Source: Vreelandella stevensii S18214 (GTDB lineage Bacteria; Pseudomonadota; Gammaproteobacteria; Pseudomonadales; Halomonadaceae). Taken from it: a DNA stretch of 64,000 nucleotides. This document shows, piece after piece, positions 7,981-17,033 of the stretch. The notes beneath the pieces are model-generated. The model searched no databases, was not told the DNA's origin, and worked only from the letters and a program-made list of their open reading frames with translations. Each line of letters starts with the position of its first letter. The first letter of the stretch is position 1. The stretch covers positions 62,001 to 126,000 of the forward strand of contig NZ_AJTS01000015.1 of assembly GCF_000275725.1 (NCBI RefSeq), read 5' to 3'. The position numbers were made by a program, and so were the translations under genes.

Positions 7981-9363
7981 TTACTTGAGCACATAGCAGG
8001 GCGTGTAGGGCTGCCCATCCAGTTTCATGCGGCCCTGGGCCACGAAGGAGCTGAGCAGAGCGTCCAGCCGCTGCATCAGCTCGGGCTCTGCCGTCAGCTC
8101 GAAAGGCCCGTGGGCCTCGATGGCCCGAATGCCCGGCTCTTTCACGTTGCCTGCCACGATGCCCGAAAAAGCACGGCGCAGATTGGCTGCCAGCTCGTGG
8201 GTGGGCTGCTGGCGGTGCAGCGCCAGGCTGCGCATGGCCTCATGGGTAGGCTCGAAGGGGGCCTGGAATTCGCGGGCAATGGTCAGACGCCAATTGTAGT
8301 AGAACGCATCCTGGTGCTGGCGGCGGAACTCGCTGATCTGCTGTATGCCATCGCGCATGGTGCGTGCCACGGCCGTCGGGTCGCCGGTGATGATGGTGTA
8401 GAAGCGGCGGATCTCTTCACCCAGGGTGTAGACCAGAAACTCGTCGATTTTCTCGAAATACTCGGCGGAACTGGCGGGGCCGGTGAAGACCAGCGGGAAG
8501 GGAATGTCCTGGTTGCTGGGGTGCAGCAGAATGCCCAGCAGGTAGAGAATCTCTTCGGCGGTGCCCACGCCGCCGGGGAACACGATGATGCCGTGGCCCA
8601 GGCGCACGAAGGCTTCCAGGCGCTTTTCGATGTCCGGCATCACCACCAGTTCATTGACGATCGGGTTGGGGGCTTCCGCGGCAATGATGCCTGGCTCGGA
8701 AATGCCCAGGTAGCGGCCCTCCTTGCGGCGCTGCTTGGCATGCGCCACATTGGCCCCTTTCATGGGACCTTTCATGGCCCCTGGGCCGCAGCCGGTGCAG
8801 ATGTCCAGGTCGCGGAGCCCCAGGTGATAGCCGACGTCCTTGGTGTATTCGTACTCTTCACGGGAAATCGAGTGGCCGCCCCAGCACACTACCAGGCTCG
8901 GGTCGCGGCCCGGCTTCAGCGTGCCCGCCTTGCGCAGAATGTGGAACACGGCATTGGTGGTGCCTTCGCCGGTGCTGAGGTCGAAACGATTGTGGTGCTG
9001 GATCTCGTTATAGACGTAGACGATGTCACGGATGATCGACGACAGGTGCTCACGAATGCCGCGTATCATGCGTCCGTCAACGAAGGCTTCCGCTGGAGCG
9101 TTGGTGAGCTTCAGGCGTATGCCGCGATCCTGCTGCAGCACTTCGATGTCGAAATCCTTGTAGGCTTCGAGGAGGGCCAGGCTGTCATCGGTGGGGCTGC
9201 CGCAGTTGAGTACGGCGAGGGCGCAGCGGCGCAACAAATCATGTAACCCGCTTTTCGAGGTGCTCTTGAGGCGATTGACCTCGTGCTGGGACAGCACTTC
9301 CAGGCTGCCTTCGGGAGAAATGATGCTGGAAATGGTGGCGCGGGGTGCTGAAGGTTGCGTCAT
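7981..9363 (-). CDS. ppnN: Pyrimidine/purine nucleotide 5'-monophosphate nucleosidase PpnN
   Basis: This 460-residue protein matches the full length of E. coli PpnN (YgdH), which cuts the N-glycosidic bond of nucleoside monophosphates. The central Rossmann-like LOG domain contains the nucleotide-binding P-G-G-V-G-T-A-E-E motif. It is preceded by W-G-G-H-S-I and C-T-G-C-G-P-G-A-M-K-G-P-M-K-G-A, which form the phosphate and substrate pocket. N- and C-terminal regulatory domains flank it. In E. coli the enzyme is controlled by (p)ppGpp. Whether that holds here is inference. It is transcribed divergently from the LysR gene at 9580. Confidence 0.93.
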   Translation of the reverse strand: MTQPSAPRATISSIISPEGSLEVLSQHEVNRLKSTSKSGLHDLLRRCALAVLNCGSPTDDSLALLEAYKDFDIEVLQQDRGIRLKLTNAPAEAFVDGRMIRGIREHLSSIIRDIVYVYNEIQHHNRFDLSTGEGTTNAVFHILRKAGTLKPGRDPSLVVCWGGHSISREEYEYTKDVGYHLGLRDLDICTGCGPGAMKGPMKGANVAHAKQRRKEGRYLGISEPGIIAAEAPNPIVNELVVMPDIEKRLEAFVRLGHGIIVFPGGVGTAEEILYLLGILLHPSNQDIPFPLVFTGPASSAEYFEKIDEFLVYTLGEEIRRFYTIITGDPTAVARTMRDGIQQISEFRRQHQDAFYYNWRLTIAREFQAPFEPTHEAMRSLALHRQQPTHELAANLRRAFSGIVAGNVKEPGIRAIEAHGPFELTAEPELMQRLDALLSSFVAQGRMKLDGQPYTPCYVLK

Positions 9364-9579
9364 TGTATGGACTATCCCTGAGTATGATCATGACCAACCG
9401 GCATACTAGCATGCCGCTCATTCACGTTCAGCAGCCTTGCTGCGCCTCGGGGGTGCCATGGCCGAGGCGGGCGCATTTTATGCTAGGCTAGAGGCTTGGC
9501 GCTGGCAGGCATCCGCGTTAGGCGCCCTAATGATCCTCACTGTGACAGTGACCGTTAATGATGAAGTTGCCGGGAAACC

Positions 9580-10479
9580 ATGTTCAACGCTCAATACTTT
9601 CGTACCTTTATCACGCTGGTGGAGACGGGCAGTTTCACGCGCACCGCACGACGCCTTGAAATGACGCAGCCGGGCGTCAGCCAGCATGTCAGAAAGCTGG
9701 AAACCTATCTGGATAAAGCGCTGATCGAGCGTCACGGGCGCAGTTTTACGCTCACCGAGTCCGGCCGCCGCGCCTATGACTACGCGCTGAAGCTGTTTGC
9801 CGAGCATGAACAGTTCAGGCATGGGCTGGACGATGATTCGCTGGATAGCGGCGAGTGCCGCATTGCCTCCCCGGGCAGCGTTGGGCTGATGTTCTACCCC
9901 TACATCCTGGGGCAGCAGCAGATGCACCCCAGCCTGACCGTCAACTACAGCTTTGCCTTCAATCATGAAATCGTCAACGACCTGTTGGAAGGGCGTTACG
10001 ATATCGGCATCGTCACCGAGCAGCTCAACCATACCGAGCTTGCCTGCACCGTCTGGCACAAGGAGCCCTTGTGCCTGGTGGTACCCGCCGACTTCGCTGG
10101 CAGTTCCCTGGCCGAGCTGATGGGGTTAGGCTTCATCAATTACTACGATGGCATCAATCACGCCAACGCGCTGCTGCGGGCCAATTTCCCCGACGAGTTC
10201 CGCTCCATGACGCATTTTCGCCACCAGGGGTTTACCAACGAAGTCAGCATGGTGCTGGACGCCGTGGCCCGGGGGCTTGGCTTTACCGTTGTGTCACGGC
10301 TGGTATTGGAAACTTCTCCCTGGCAGCGCCAGGTGAAGCCGCTGCCACTGTCGCAGGTCATTCACGAAGTGCTCTATCTGCTGCGGCGCAAGGATTCCGT
10401 GTTGCCCAAGCGTTACGAGAAGCTGCTCAAGGGCTTCCATGACCAGCGGCTACAAGAAACGACGCCTCTGGAACCCTGA
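9580..10479 (+). CDS. LysR-family transcriptional regulator
   Basis: This 299-residue protein has an N-terminal winged helix (about residues 3-62, with F-x-R-T-A-R-R-L-E-M-T-Q-P-G-V-S-Q-H) and a LysR co-inducer-binding domain from about 90. It lies head-to-head with ppnN across 216 bp and tail-to-tail with gcvP. LysR proteins often act on a divergent neighbour, so ppnN is the natural candidate target, but nothing in the sequence proves it. The ligand is unknown. The start ATG at 9580 fits the domain boundary. Confidence 0.88.
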   Translation: MFNAQYFRTFITLVETGSFTRTARRLEMTQPGVSQHVRKLETYLDKALIERHGRSFTLTESGRRAYDYALKLFAEHEQFRHGLDDDSLDSGECRIASPGSVGLMFYPYILGQQQMHPSLTVNYSFAFNHEIVNDLLEGRYDIGIVTEQLNHTELACTVWHKEPLCLVVPADFAGSSLAELMGLGFINYYDGINHANALLRANFPDEFRSMTHFRHQGFTNEVSMVLDAVARGLGFTVVSRLVLETSPWQRQVKPLPLSQVIHEVLYLLRRKDSVLPKRYEKLLKGFHDQRLQETTPLEP

Positions 10480-10496
10480 ACAGGGCCCCAGAGGCG
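10461..10496. terminator. Hairpin between convergent LysR gene and gcvP
   Basis: CGCCTCTGG pairs with CCAGAGGCG around a nested CCCTG/CAGGG stem. It overlaps the LysR stop codon. No long T run is present, so it may be a weak or two-way terminator. Confidence 0.45.
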
Positions 10497-10511
10497 CGAG
10501 GGGAGGCTTGC

Positions 10512-13403
10512 CTAGCGGCGGTATTCGTCAATGCTGGGGCACGAGCACACCAGTTGGCGATCACCAAAGACGTTATCCACTCGGTTGACCGACGGCCAGT
10601 ACTTGGCGGCGGCGACGGCTTCGCTGGGGAAAGCCCCTAGCTGGCGGTCATAGGGGCGCTGCCAGTCGCTGTCCATGACGTCGGCCTGGGTATGCGGCGC
10701 ATTGACCAGCGGGTTGTTGTCCAGCGGCCACTCTCCATTCTCGACGCGCGCGATCTCTTCACGAATGGCAATCATCGCGTCGCAGAAGCGGTCGATCTCG
10801 TAGAGTGATTCGGACTCGGTAGGCTCGATCATCAGCGTGCCGGGTACCGGGAACGACATGGTCGGCGCATGGAAGCCATAGTCCATCAGTCGCTTGGCGA
10901 TATCTTCTTCACTGATACCCGAGGCGCTCTTGAGCGGGCGGATGTCGATGATGCACTCGTGGGCCACATAGCCGTTCTGGCCGCGATAGAGAATCGGGTA
11001 GGACGAGGCCAGCCGTTTGGCGATGTAGTTGGCGTTGAGAATGGCGATCTCCGTTGCCTCGCGCAGCCCCCGCGCGCCCATCATTTTGATGTACGCCCAG
11101 GAGATGGGCAGGATCGAGGCGCTGCCAAAGGCGGCAGCAGACACTGCGCCGCCGGGCTGTACGCCATCGATGGGCGTGACCACGTGGTTGGAAACGTAAG
11201 GAGCCAGATGCGCCTTGACGCCAATGGGGCCCATGCCTGGACCGCCACCCCCGTGAGGAATGCAGAAGGTCTTGTGCAGGTTGAGGTGCGATACATCCCC
11301 GCCGAAATCGCCTGGGCGTGTCAGCCCCACCTGGGCGTTCATGTTGGCACCGTCCACGTAGACCTGACCGCCGTGCTGGTGAATCACCTCGCACACCTGA
11401 CGAACGTGGGACTCGAATACGCCGTGGGTAGACGGGTAGGTGATCATCACCGCCGAGAGCCGCTCGCTGTACTGCTCGGCCTTCTGGGTCAGGTCGGTCA
11501 GGTCGATGTTGCCGTTGGCGTCGCACTCGACCACCACCACCTCCATGCTCAGCATGGCGGCAGATGCCGGGTTGGTGCCGTGGGCAGAGCTGGGAATCAG
11601 GCACACATCCCGGTGGGCTTCCCCTTGGGCGGCCTGGTAGCGGCGAATGGCCAGCAGGCCGGCATATTCGCCCTGAGCGCCAGAGTTGGGCTGCATGGAG
11701 ATATGATCATAGCCGGTCACTTCCACCAGGAAAGCGGCCAGCTCGTCGATCATCTGATGATAGCCCGCCACCTGGTCGCGAGGTGCGAAGGGGTGCAGGT
11801 GCGCGAAGGCAGGCCAAGAGACCGGAATCATCTCGCTGGTGGCGTTGAGCTTCATGGTGCATGAGCCCAGCGGAATCATGGCATGGGCCAGTGAGAGGTC
11901 CTTGTTCTCAAGGCGTTTTAGGTAGCGCAGCATTTCGGTTTCGCTGCGGTAGCGCGTGAACGTCGGATGGCTCAGGAAGTCGCTTTCCCGCTGGTACTCT
12001 GCCGGAATGCCTGCCAGCTTGCCTTCCACCACTTGCTCGTCGAGGGCGGCGACGGAAAGACCGTGCTCATCGCCGAGCAGCACATCGAACAGGGTCGCGA
12101 CGTCATGGGCCGTCGTGGTTTCGTCGAGGCTGATGCCGACATCGCCATTGGCGAAATAGTGCAGGTTGATGTCGTGGGTCATGGCGCGGCCATGGATCTT
12201 GCCTGCATCGACCTGGGTAAGGCGCAGCGTATCGAACCAGCTATCGTTGGCCAGCTGCACACCCGCCTGTTGCAGGCCGGTGGCCAGCAGGGTGGTCAGA
12301 CGGTGAACGCGGCCAGCAATTTTGCGCAGCCCCTCGGCACCGTGATAAGTGGCATAGAAACCGGCAATGTTGGCCAGCAGCGCCTGGGCGGTACAGATGT
12401 TGGAAGTGGCCTTCTCGCGACGAATGTGCTGTTCGCGGGTCTGCATGGCCATGCGCAGCGCGGTCTTGCCACGGCTGTCTTTTGAAACGCCGATGATGCG
12501 GCCCGGAATGGAACGCTTGAGCTTGTCGGAGGTGGCAAAAAACGCCGCGTGGGGGCCACCGAAGCCCATGGGTACGCCAAAGCGCTGCGAGCTGCCCACG
12601 ACGATGTCGGCACCAAAGATACCGGGCTCTTTCAGCAGTACCAGGCTCAGCAGATCCGTGGCGACACAGGTCATGATGCCCTTTTCCTGGGCCTTGGCGA
12701 GCAGCGGCGCGAGGTCGGTGATGTTGCCGCTGGCGGACGGGTACTGAACCAGCGCGCCGAACACCTCCTCGTCTGCCAGTTGCTCCGCCGGTGCAATCTT
12801 CAGTTCGAAGCCAAAGAATTCCGCGCGGGTTTTGATGACGTCCAGGGTTTGCGGGAAGACGTCTTCGGCCACGAAAAAGGTGTTGGATTTGCTCTTCTTG
12901 TTGCCACGTTTGCACAGCGCCATGGCCTCGGCGGCGGCGGTGGCCTCATCAAGCAGGGAGGCGTTGGCAAGCTCCATGCCGGTGAGATCCATGACCACCT
13001 GCTGGAAATTCAGCAGACCTTCCAGGCGCCCTTGAGAAATTTCGGGCTGGTAAGGCGTGTAGGCGGTATACCAGCCGGGGTTTTCCAGCACGTTGCGCTG
13101 AATCACGGCGGGCATGTGGGTATTGTAATAACCTTGGCCAATGTAACTTTTGGCCACGCGGTTCTGGCGTGCCAGCTGGCTCAGGTAATCCAGGGCTTCT
13201 GCTTCACTACGGGGGGCGTCCAGTGCCAGTTCGCGGCCCAAGCGAATGTCGCTTGGCACGGTCTGCTCGATCAGATCTTCCATGCGCTGCAAATCGAGCG
13301 CTTTTAGCATGGTGGCGACATCGTCGGGGCTAGGCCCGTTATGGCGTTTGATAAAAGCATCGTGGTCGGCCAGTTCGGCCAAACGGCGTGTTTCAAAAGG
13401 CAT
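10512..13403 (-). CDS. gcvP: Glycine dehydrogenase (decarboxylating), P protein of the glycine cleavage system
   Basis: This 963-residue PLP enzyme decarboxylates glycine and passes the aminomethyl group to the lipoyl arm of GcvH. It is full length for the fused bacterial form, with two related halves. The C-terminal half contains the PLP-lysine region N-L-H-K-T-F followed by G-G-G-G-P-G. The substrate-site region L-G-S-C-T-M-K-L-N is also intact. It lies downstream of gcvH on the same strand with a 164-bp gap that contains a hairpin. gcvT is not in this transcript but lies about 2.5 kb away on the other strand. Confidence 0.97.
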   Translation of the reverse strand: MPFETRRLAELADHDAFIKRHNGPSPDDVATMLKALDLQRMEDLIEQTVPSDIRLGRELALDAPRSEAEALDYLSQLARQNRVAKSYIGQGYYNTHMPAVIQRNVLENPGWYTAYTPYQPEISQGRLEGLLNFQQVVMDLTGMELANASLLDEATAAAEAMALCKRGNKKSKSNTFFVAEDVFPQTLDVIKTRAEFFGFELKIAPAEQLADEEVFGALVQYPSASGNITDLAPLLAKAQEKGIMTCVATDLLSLVLLKEPGIFGADIVVGSSQRFGVPMGFGGPHAAFFATSDKLKRSIPGRIIGVSKDSRGKTALRMAMQTREQHIRREKATSNICTAQALLANIAGFYATYHGAEGLRKIAGRVHRLTTLLATGLQQAGVQLANDSWFDTLRLTQVDAGKIHGRAMTHDINLHYFANGDVGISLDETTTAHDVATLFDVLLGDEHGLSVAALDEQVVEGKLAGIPAEYQRESDFLSHPTFTRYRSETEMLRYLKRLENKDLSLAHAMIPLGSCTMKLNATSEMIPVSWPAFAHLHPFAPRDQVAGYHQMIDELAAFLVEVTGYDHISMQPNSGAQGEYAGLLAIRRYQAAQGEAHRDVCLIPSSAHGTNPASAAMLSMEVVVVECDANGNIDLTDLTQKAEQYSERLSAVMITYPSTHGVFESHVRQVCEVIHQHGGQVYVDGANMNAQVGLTRPGDFGGDVSHLNLHKTFCIPHGGGGPGMGPIGVKAHLAPYVSNHVVTPIDGVQPGGAVSAAAFGSASILPISWAYIKMMGARGLREATEIAILNANYIAKRLASSYPILYRGQNGYVAHECIIDIRPLKSASGISEEDIAKRLMDYGFHAPTMSFPVPGTLMIEPTESESLYEIDRFCDAMIAIREEIARVENGEWPLDNNPLVNAPHTQADVMDSDWQRPYDRQLGAFPSEAVAAAKYWPSVNRVDNVFGDRQLVCSCPSIDEYRR

Positions 13404-13530
13404 GGGAAGGTTCCGAACGTGATGAGTAAACCGTGGGGTCTCAGGGCAGCCGGTTCAGCGTGGCTACGGTGCAGCGTGTCCAACCCGCCAAGGGGTAGGC
13501 GGCCGCGTGATGCATCAGGGTGTTAACGTG

Positions 13531-13554
13531 AACGCCTGCACGGAGGCAGGCGTT
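13531..13554 (-). terminator. Hairpin between gcvH and gcvP
   Basis: AACGCCTGC pairs perfectly with GCAGGCGTT over a six-base loop just after the gcvH stop. No T run follows, so it may only partly terminate, or may protect the gcvH end of a processed message. Confidence 0.4.
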
Positions 13555-13567
13555 CGGGTAAAGCTTA

Positions 13568-13957
13568 TCAATCGTCGGCGCTGAGCGACGCCTGATAGGC
13601 ATCGGCGTCCAGCAGGCCTTCGAGGGCCTGGCCTTCGACGCGCACCTTCATGATCCAACCGCCTTCGTAAGGGGCTTCATTGACCGTTTCAGGCGCATCT
13701 TCCAGCGCTTCATTGACCTCGATCACTTCGCCATCCACCGGCGAGTAGAGATCAGAAGCAGCCTTGACCGATTCGATCACGCCAAACTCCTTGCCCTTGC
13801 TGAGGCTCTGACCGACCTCCGGCAGCTCGACGAAGACCACATCGCCCAGCGCTTGTTGGGCGTGGTCGGTGATGCCGACGGTAACGGTGCCGTCCTGATG
13901 ATCCAGTACCCATTCGTGGCTGGCAGCGTAGCGCAAATTAGCTGGAAGATTGCTCAT
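13568..13957 (-). CDS. gcvH: Glycine cleavage system H protein
   Basis: This 129-residue carrier protein has the lipoyl-attachment sequence E-S-V-K-A-A-S-D (lysine near residue 65) within the usual barrel-sandwich fold. Its length equals that of E. coli GcvH. It shuttles the aminomethyl group between GcvP and GcvT. ATG 13957 is chosen over an upstream ATG at 13996 because the conserved N-terminus (N-L-R-Y-A-x-S-H-E-W) begins just after it. It is the first gene of the leftward gcvH-gcvP unit and faces the symporter gene across a 409-bp control region. Confidence 0.97.
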   Translation of the reverse strand: MSNLPANLRYAASHEWVLDHQDGTVTVGITDHAQQALGDVVFVELPEVGQSLSKGKEFGVIESVKAASDLYSPVDGEVIEVNEALEDAPETVNEAPYEGGWIMKVRVEGQALEGLLDADAYQASLSADD

Positions 13958-14366
13958 GAAGGTTCCCTTGTTAAACAGTGGAGTGAACGACAGCATACTA
14001 GCGTCTGTCGGTCAGCTTGGCGACTGTTGGGCACGGGTTGTCTAGTGTGCCATGTGCGTATGGTACCTTGTTTCCAATTGGAAACAAGTTTCTCATCAGT
14101 GGCAAAAAGAGAAAAAATTGGACGCCATTCACTTTGGGGCGACGCGCGTTTGATTTTCCAAAAAAAGAGGCTTTCTCTGCCGTTTGGCGACATGACCATG
14201 GATGTTCACCAGTAAGATGGTATAAAACATGCCAATCTTGCGTTTTTTCAGCGTGCAGTAGACGCTATGGTAGGCAGGCGTAGGAGCTTCTTCCCTGAGC
14301 GTCATGGGGGGAGCGTGACCGGACCTTTATAATAAACTTGCTAATCCTTCGGTTAAGGAGAGTCGT
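13958..14366. other. Divergent control region between gcvH and the amino-acid symporter gene
   Basis: These 409 bp hold no convincing gene; the short frames here are not supported by motifs. The region contains a 22-bp perfect palindrome (14067-14088), A-rich stretches at 14104-14118 and 14160-14167, and TATAAT at 14328-14333, a possible -10 box without a good -35. I looked for a glycine riboswitch, because this gene set often has one, and did not find its conserved segments. Confidence 0.6.
14067..14088. promoter_or_regulatory. 22-bp perfect palindrome, candidate operator
   Basis: The core TTGTTTCCAATTGGAAACAA is extended by a C/G pair at the ends. It lies 110 bp upstream of gcvH and about 280 bp upstream of the symporter gene. 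Perfect two-fold symmetry of this length suggests a dimeric repressor or activator site. The binding protein is not identified. Confidence 0.55.
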
Positions 14367-15770
14367 GTGGAAATGTTAACGAACCTATTAGGGGCCATTA
14401 ACGGCGTGGTGTGGGGGCCGTTGATGCTGGTGCTGCTGCTGGGGGTGGGTATCTACCTGCAAATTGGCTTGAAACTGATGCCGATACGCAAGCTCGGCAT
14501 GGGTTTCAAGCTAATGTGGCAAGGCCGCGATGTAAAACCTGCCGACAAGAGCGCATCGGAAGCCAGCAGTGACGGGGAAATTTCGCCGTTCAACGCCTTG
14601 ATGACGGCGCTGTCCGCGACGATCGGCACGGGCAACATTGCCGGTGTCGCCACGGCCATCGCGCTGGGCGGGCCAGGTGCTGTGTTCTGGATGTGGATCA
14701 CCGCGTTAGTGGGCATGGCAACGAAATTTGCCGAGGCGGTTCTGGCGGTGCGTTACCGTGAAACCGACAGCACGGGCAACCACATCGGTGGGCCGATGTT
14801 CTACATCAAGAACGGCCTGGGCAAAAAGTGGCTATGGCTGGGTGGTCTGTTTTCATTCTTTGGCGCCGTGGCCGCCTTTGGTATCGGTAATACCGTACAG
14901 TCCAACTCGGTGGCGGATGCCATGGATGCCACCTTTGGCGTTCCCCATTGGCTGACGGGGGTGATCATCATGGTGCTGGCCGGGGCAGTGATTCTCGGTG
15001 GTATCAAGCGTATTGCCAAGGTGGCCGGTAAGCTGGTGCCGATCATGGGGATTGCCTATGTACTGGCTGGGCTGCTGGTGCTGATCGTCAACGCGGGGCA
15101 AATTGGCGAGGCCTTTGGGCTGATCTTCTACTACGCCTTCAACCCGATTGCCGCTGCCGGTGGCTTTGCCGGTGCTGCCGTCATGGCGGCCATTCGTTTT
15201 GGTGTGGCCCGGGGTATCTTCTCCAACGAAGCGGGCCTTGGTAGCGCGCCCATCGCTCATGCGGCGGCGCAGACCCGGAACCCGGTTCGTCAGGGCTTGA
15301 TCGCCATGCTGGGCACGTTCATTGACACGATCATCGTATGTACCATCACCGCGCTGGTCATTCTGACCTCGACGGTGTGGATCGATGGCGAAGCAGGGGC
15401 CTCTCTGACCGCGCTCTCCTTCGATGCGGCCTTGCCGGGCTTTGGTAATCAGATTGTGGCCGTGGCGCTGGCCGTCTTCGCCTTTACCACCATTCTGGGC
15501 TGGTCGTTCTACGGCGAGAAGTGCTGTCAGTTCCTGTTTGGCACGCGCTCCATCATGCTGTACCGCGTACTGTTCGTATTGGCCATCCCGCTGGGTGCCA
15601 TCGCGCAGCTAGGCTTCATCTGGCTGATGGCCGATACCTTCAACGCGATGATGGCCATTCCCAACCTGATTGCGCTGGCGCTGCTGTCGCCGGTTGTGTT
15701 TAAACTCACTCGGGATTATTTTGCCGGTAAGGACATCCTGCCGGGTGAAGCCCTGGATCACGATAAATAA
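14367..15770 (+). CDS. Sodium:alanine/glycine symporter, AGCS family
   Basis: This 467-residue membrane protein has about ten to eleven transmembrane segments. The family signature lies in N-A-L-M-T-A-L-S-A-T-I-G-T-G-N-I-A-G (about residues 75-92), and conserved F-S-N-E-A-G-L-G-S-A-P-I-A-H near 289. Members import alanine or glycine with Na+ or H+. Its position between gcvHP and gcvT suggests glycine as a substrate and supply of the cleavage system, which is inference. GTG 14367 follows AAGGAG at good spacing; ATG 14373 is also possible. A terminator separates it from gcvT. Confidence 0.93.
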   Translation: MEMLTNLLGAINGVVWGPLMLVLLLGVGIYLQIGLKLMPIRKLGMGFKLMWQGRDVKPADKSASEASSDGEISPFNALMTALSATIGTGNIAGVATAIALGGPGAVFWMWITALVGMATKFAEAVLAVRYRETDSTGNHIGGPMFYIKNGLGKKWLWLGGLFSFFGAVAAFGIGNTVQSNSVADAMDATFGVPHWLTGVIIMVLAGAVILGGIKRIAKVAGKLVPIMGIAYVLAGLLVLIVNAGQIGEAFGLIFYYAFNPIAAAGGFAGAAVMAAIRFGVARGIFSNEAGLGSAPIAHAAAQTRNPVRQGLIAMLGTFIDTIIVCTITALVILTSTVWIDGEAGASLTALSFDAALPGFGNQIVAVALAVFAFTTILGWSFYGEKCCQFLFGTRSIMLYRVLFVLAIPLGAIAQLGFIWLMADTFNAMMAIPNLIALALLSPVVFKLTRDYFAGKDILPGEALDHDK

Positions 15771-15809
15771 GCGCCTTTCACAGGCGGGAAGATAAGATCC
15801 ACCAGAGCC

Positions 15810-15840
15810 GGGAAGCCTTTAAGGCTTCCCGTTTCTCTTT
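15810..15840 (+). terminator. Terminator between the symporter gene and gcvT
   Basis: The stem GGGAAGCC/GGCTTCCC has a five-base loop and is followed by a T-rich run. It suggests that gcvT has its own promoter or depends on read-through. Confidence 0.82.
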
Positions 15841-15858
15841 TGACCATTGAGGAAACCC

Positions 15859-16971
15859 ATGACCGATCTTAAACGTACGCCGCTGCATGCACTGCACACT
15901 CAGCTAGGCGCGAAAATGGTGCCCTTTGCGGGCTATGAGATGCCCGTGCAGTACCCGTTGGGTGTGAAAAAGGAGCACGAGCATACGCGCCAGCAGTGCG
16001 GTCTGTTTGACGTGTCGCACATGGGGCAGATTCTGGTGTCCGGCGACGACGTGGCAGAAGCGCTGGAGACATTGATTCCCGCCGATCTGGTGGGGCTGAA
16101 GGTCGGCCAGCAGCGCTATGGCCTGTTTACCGGGACCGAGGGCGGAATCATCGATGACCTGATGGTTGTGAACGCTGGAGATCACTTCTATCTGGTGGTC
16201 AATGCGGCCTGCAAGGATCAGGATATTGCTCATCTACGCACCAACCTGGGTTCTACTCACCAGATCGACGTGCTGGACCGAGGTTTGCTGGCGCTGCAAG
16301 GGCCCCAGGCGCGTGATGTCATGCAGCGCCTGTGCCCCGCGGCCTGTGACATGACGTTCATGCAGCATGGTCGTTTCAGCCTGGCCGGTTACGAGGTGTG
16401 GATCAGCCGCAGCGGTTATACCGGAGAGGATGGCTTCGAGATTTCCGTGGCCGCAGAAGCGAGCCAGGCGTTGGCCGAAGCGCTACTCGCCGAACCGGAA
16501 GTGGAAGCGATTGGCCTGGGGGCGCGGGATTCCCTGCGTCTTGAGGCGGGACTGTGCCTTTACGGCCACGACATGGACATGACCACCACGCCGGTAGAGG
16601 CCAGCTTGATCTGGGCCATCGGCAAGCCGCGCCGCCATGGGGGAGAGCGCCCGGCAGGTTTCCCGGGGGCGGATATCATTCTGCATCAGGTGGATGCCAA
16701 GGATCATACCCGCAAGCGGGTCGGTCTGGTGGGGGAAGGGCGTGCCCCGGTACGTGAAGGCGTCACGCTGGTGGATGAGTCAGGCCAGGAGATCGGTCAG
16801 GTAACCTCCGGCGGGTTTGGCCCCAGCGTCGGTAAGCCCGTGGCCATGGGCTACGTGGAACGGCAATGGGAAGCGCCGGGCACGACGGTGTTTGCGCTGG
16901 TTCGGGGTAAGTCGCTGCCCATGACGGTCACGCCAATGCCTTTCGTGGAGCCAGGCTACTATCGAGGGTGA
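15859..16971 (+). CDS. gcvT: Aminomethyltransferase, T protein of the glycine cleavage system
   Basis: This 370-residue folate enzyme releases ammonia and forms methylene-tetrahydrofolate from the aminomethyl group on GcvH. The N-terminal region (P-L-H-x-x-H, F-A-G-Y-E-M-P-V-Q-Y), the catalytic aspartate region F-D-V-S-H-M-G-Q and the C-terminal barrel S-G-G-F-G-P-S are all present, at normal length. ATG 15859 follows TTGAGGA; an in-frame ATG 12 bp upstream lacks a binding site. gcvT is separated from gcvH and gcvP and points away from them, unlike the usual gcvTHP operon. Confidence 0.96.
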   Translation: MTDLKRTPLHALHTQLGAKMVPFAGYEMPVQYPLGVKKEHEHTRQQCGLFDVSHMGQILVSGDDVAEALETLIPADLVGLKVGQQRYGLFTGTEGGIIDDLMVVNAGDHFYLVVNAACKDQDIAHLRTNLGSTHQIDVLDRGLLALQGPQARDVMQRLCPAACDMTFMQHGRFSLAGYEVWISRSGYTGEDGFEISVAAEASQALAEALLAEPEVEAIGLGARDSLRLEAGLCLYGHDMDMTTTPVEASLIWAIGKPRRHGGERPAGFPGADIILHQVDAKDHTRKRVGLVGEGRAPVREGVTLVDESGQEIGQVTSGGFGPSVGKPVAMGYVERQWEAPGTTVFALVRGKSLPMTVTPMPFVEPGYYRG

Positions 16972-16982
16972 GGTACTTCTGT

Positions 16983-17008
16983 GCAAGCCCCCAAAAGCGG
17001 GGGCTTGC
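16983..17008. terminator. Terminator after gcvT
   Basis: GCAAGCCCCC pairs with GGGGGCTTGC over a six-base loop, between convergent genes. It could serve both strands. No clear T run follows. Confidence 0.65.
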
Positions 17009-17033
17009 TCGATACCTTCTACCTCAATACCTT

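Noticed and set aside
8000-13300. Long plus-strand frames opposite ppnN and gcvP (7975-9246, 10869-11864, 12549-13307)
   Set aside because: They lie wholly antisense to genes with clear motifs and have shadow-type composition without recognisable domains or ribosome-binding sites.
13958-14366. Glycine riboswitch in front of gcvH or the symporter gene
   Set aside because: I looked for the paired glycine-aptamer signatures on both strands and did not see them. A covariance-model search would be decisive.
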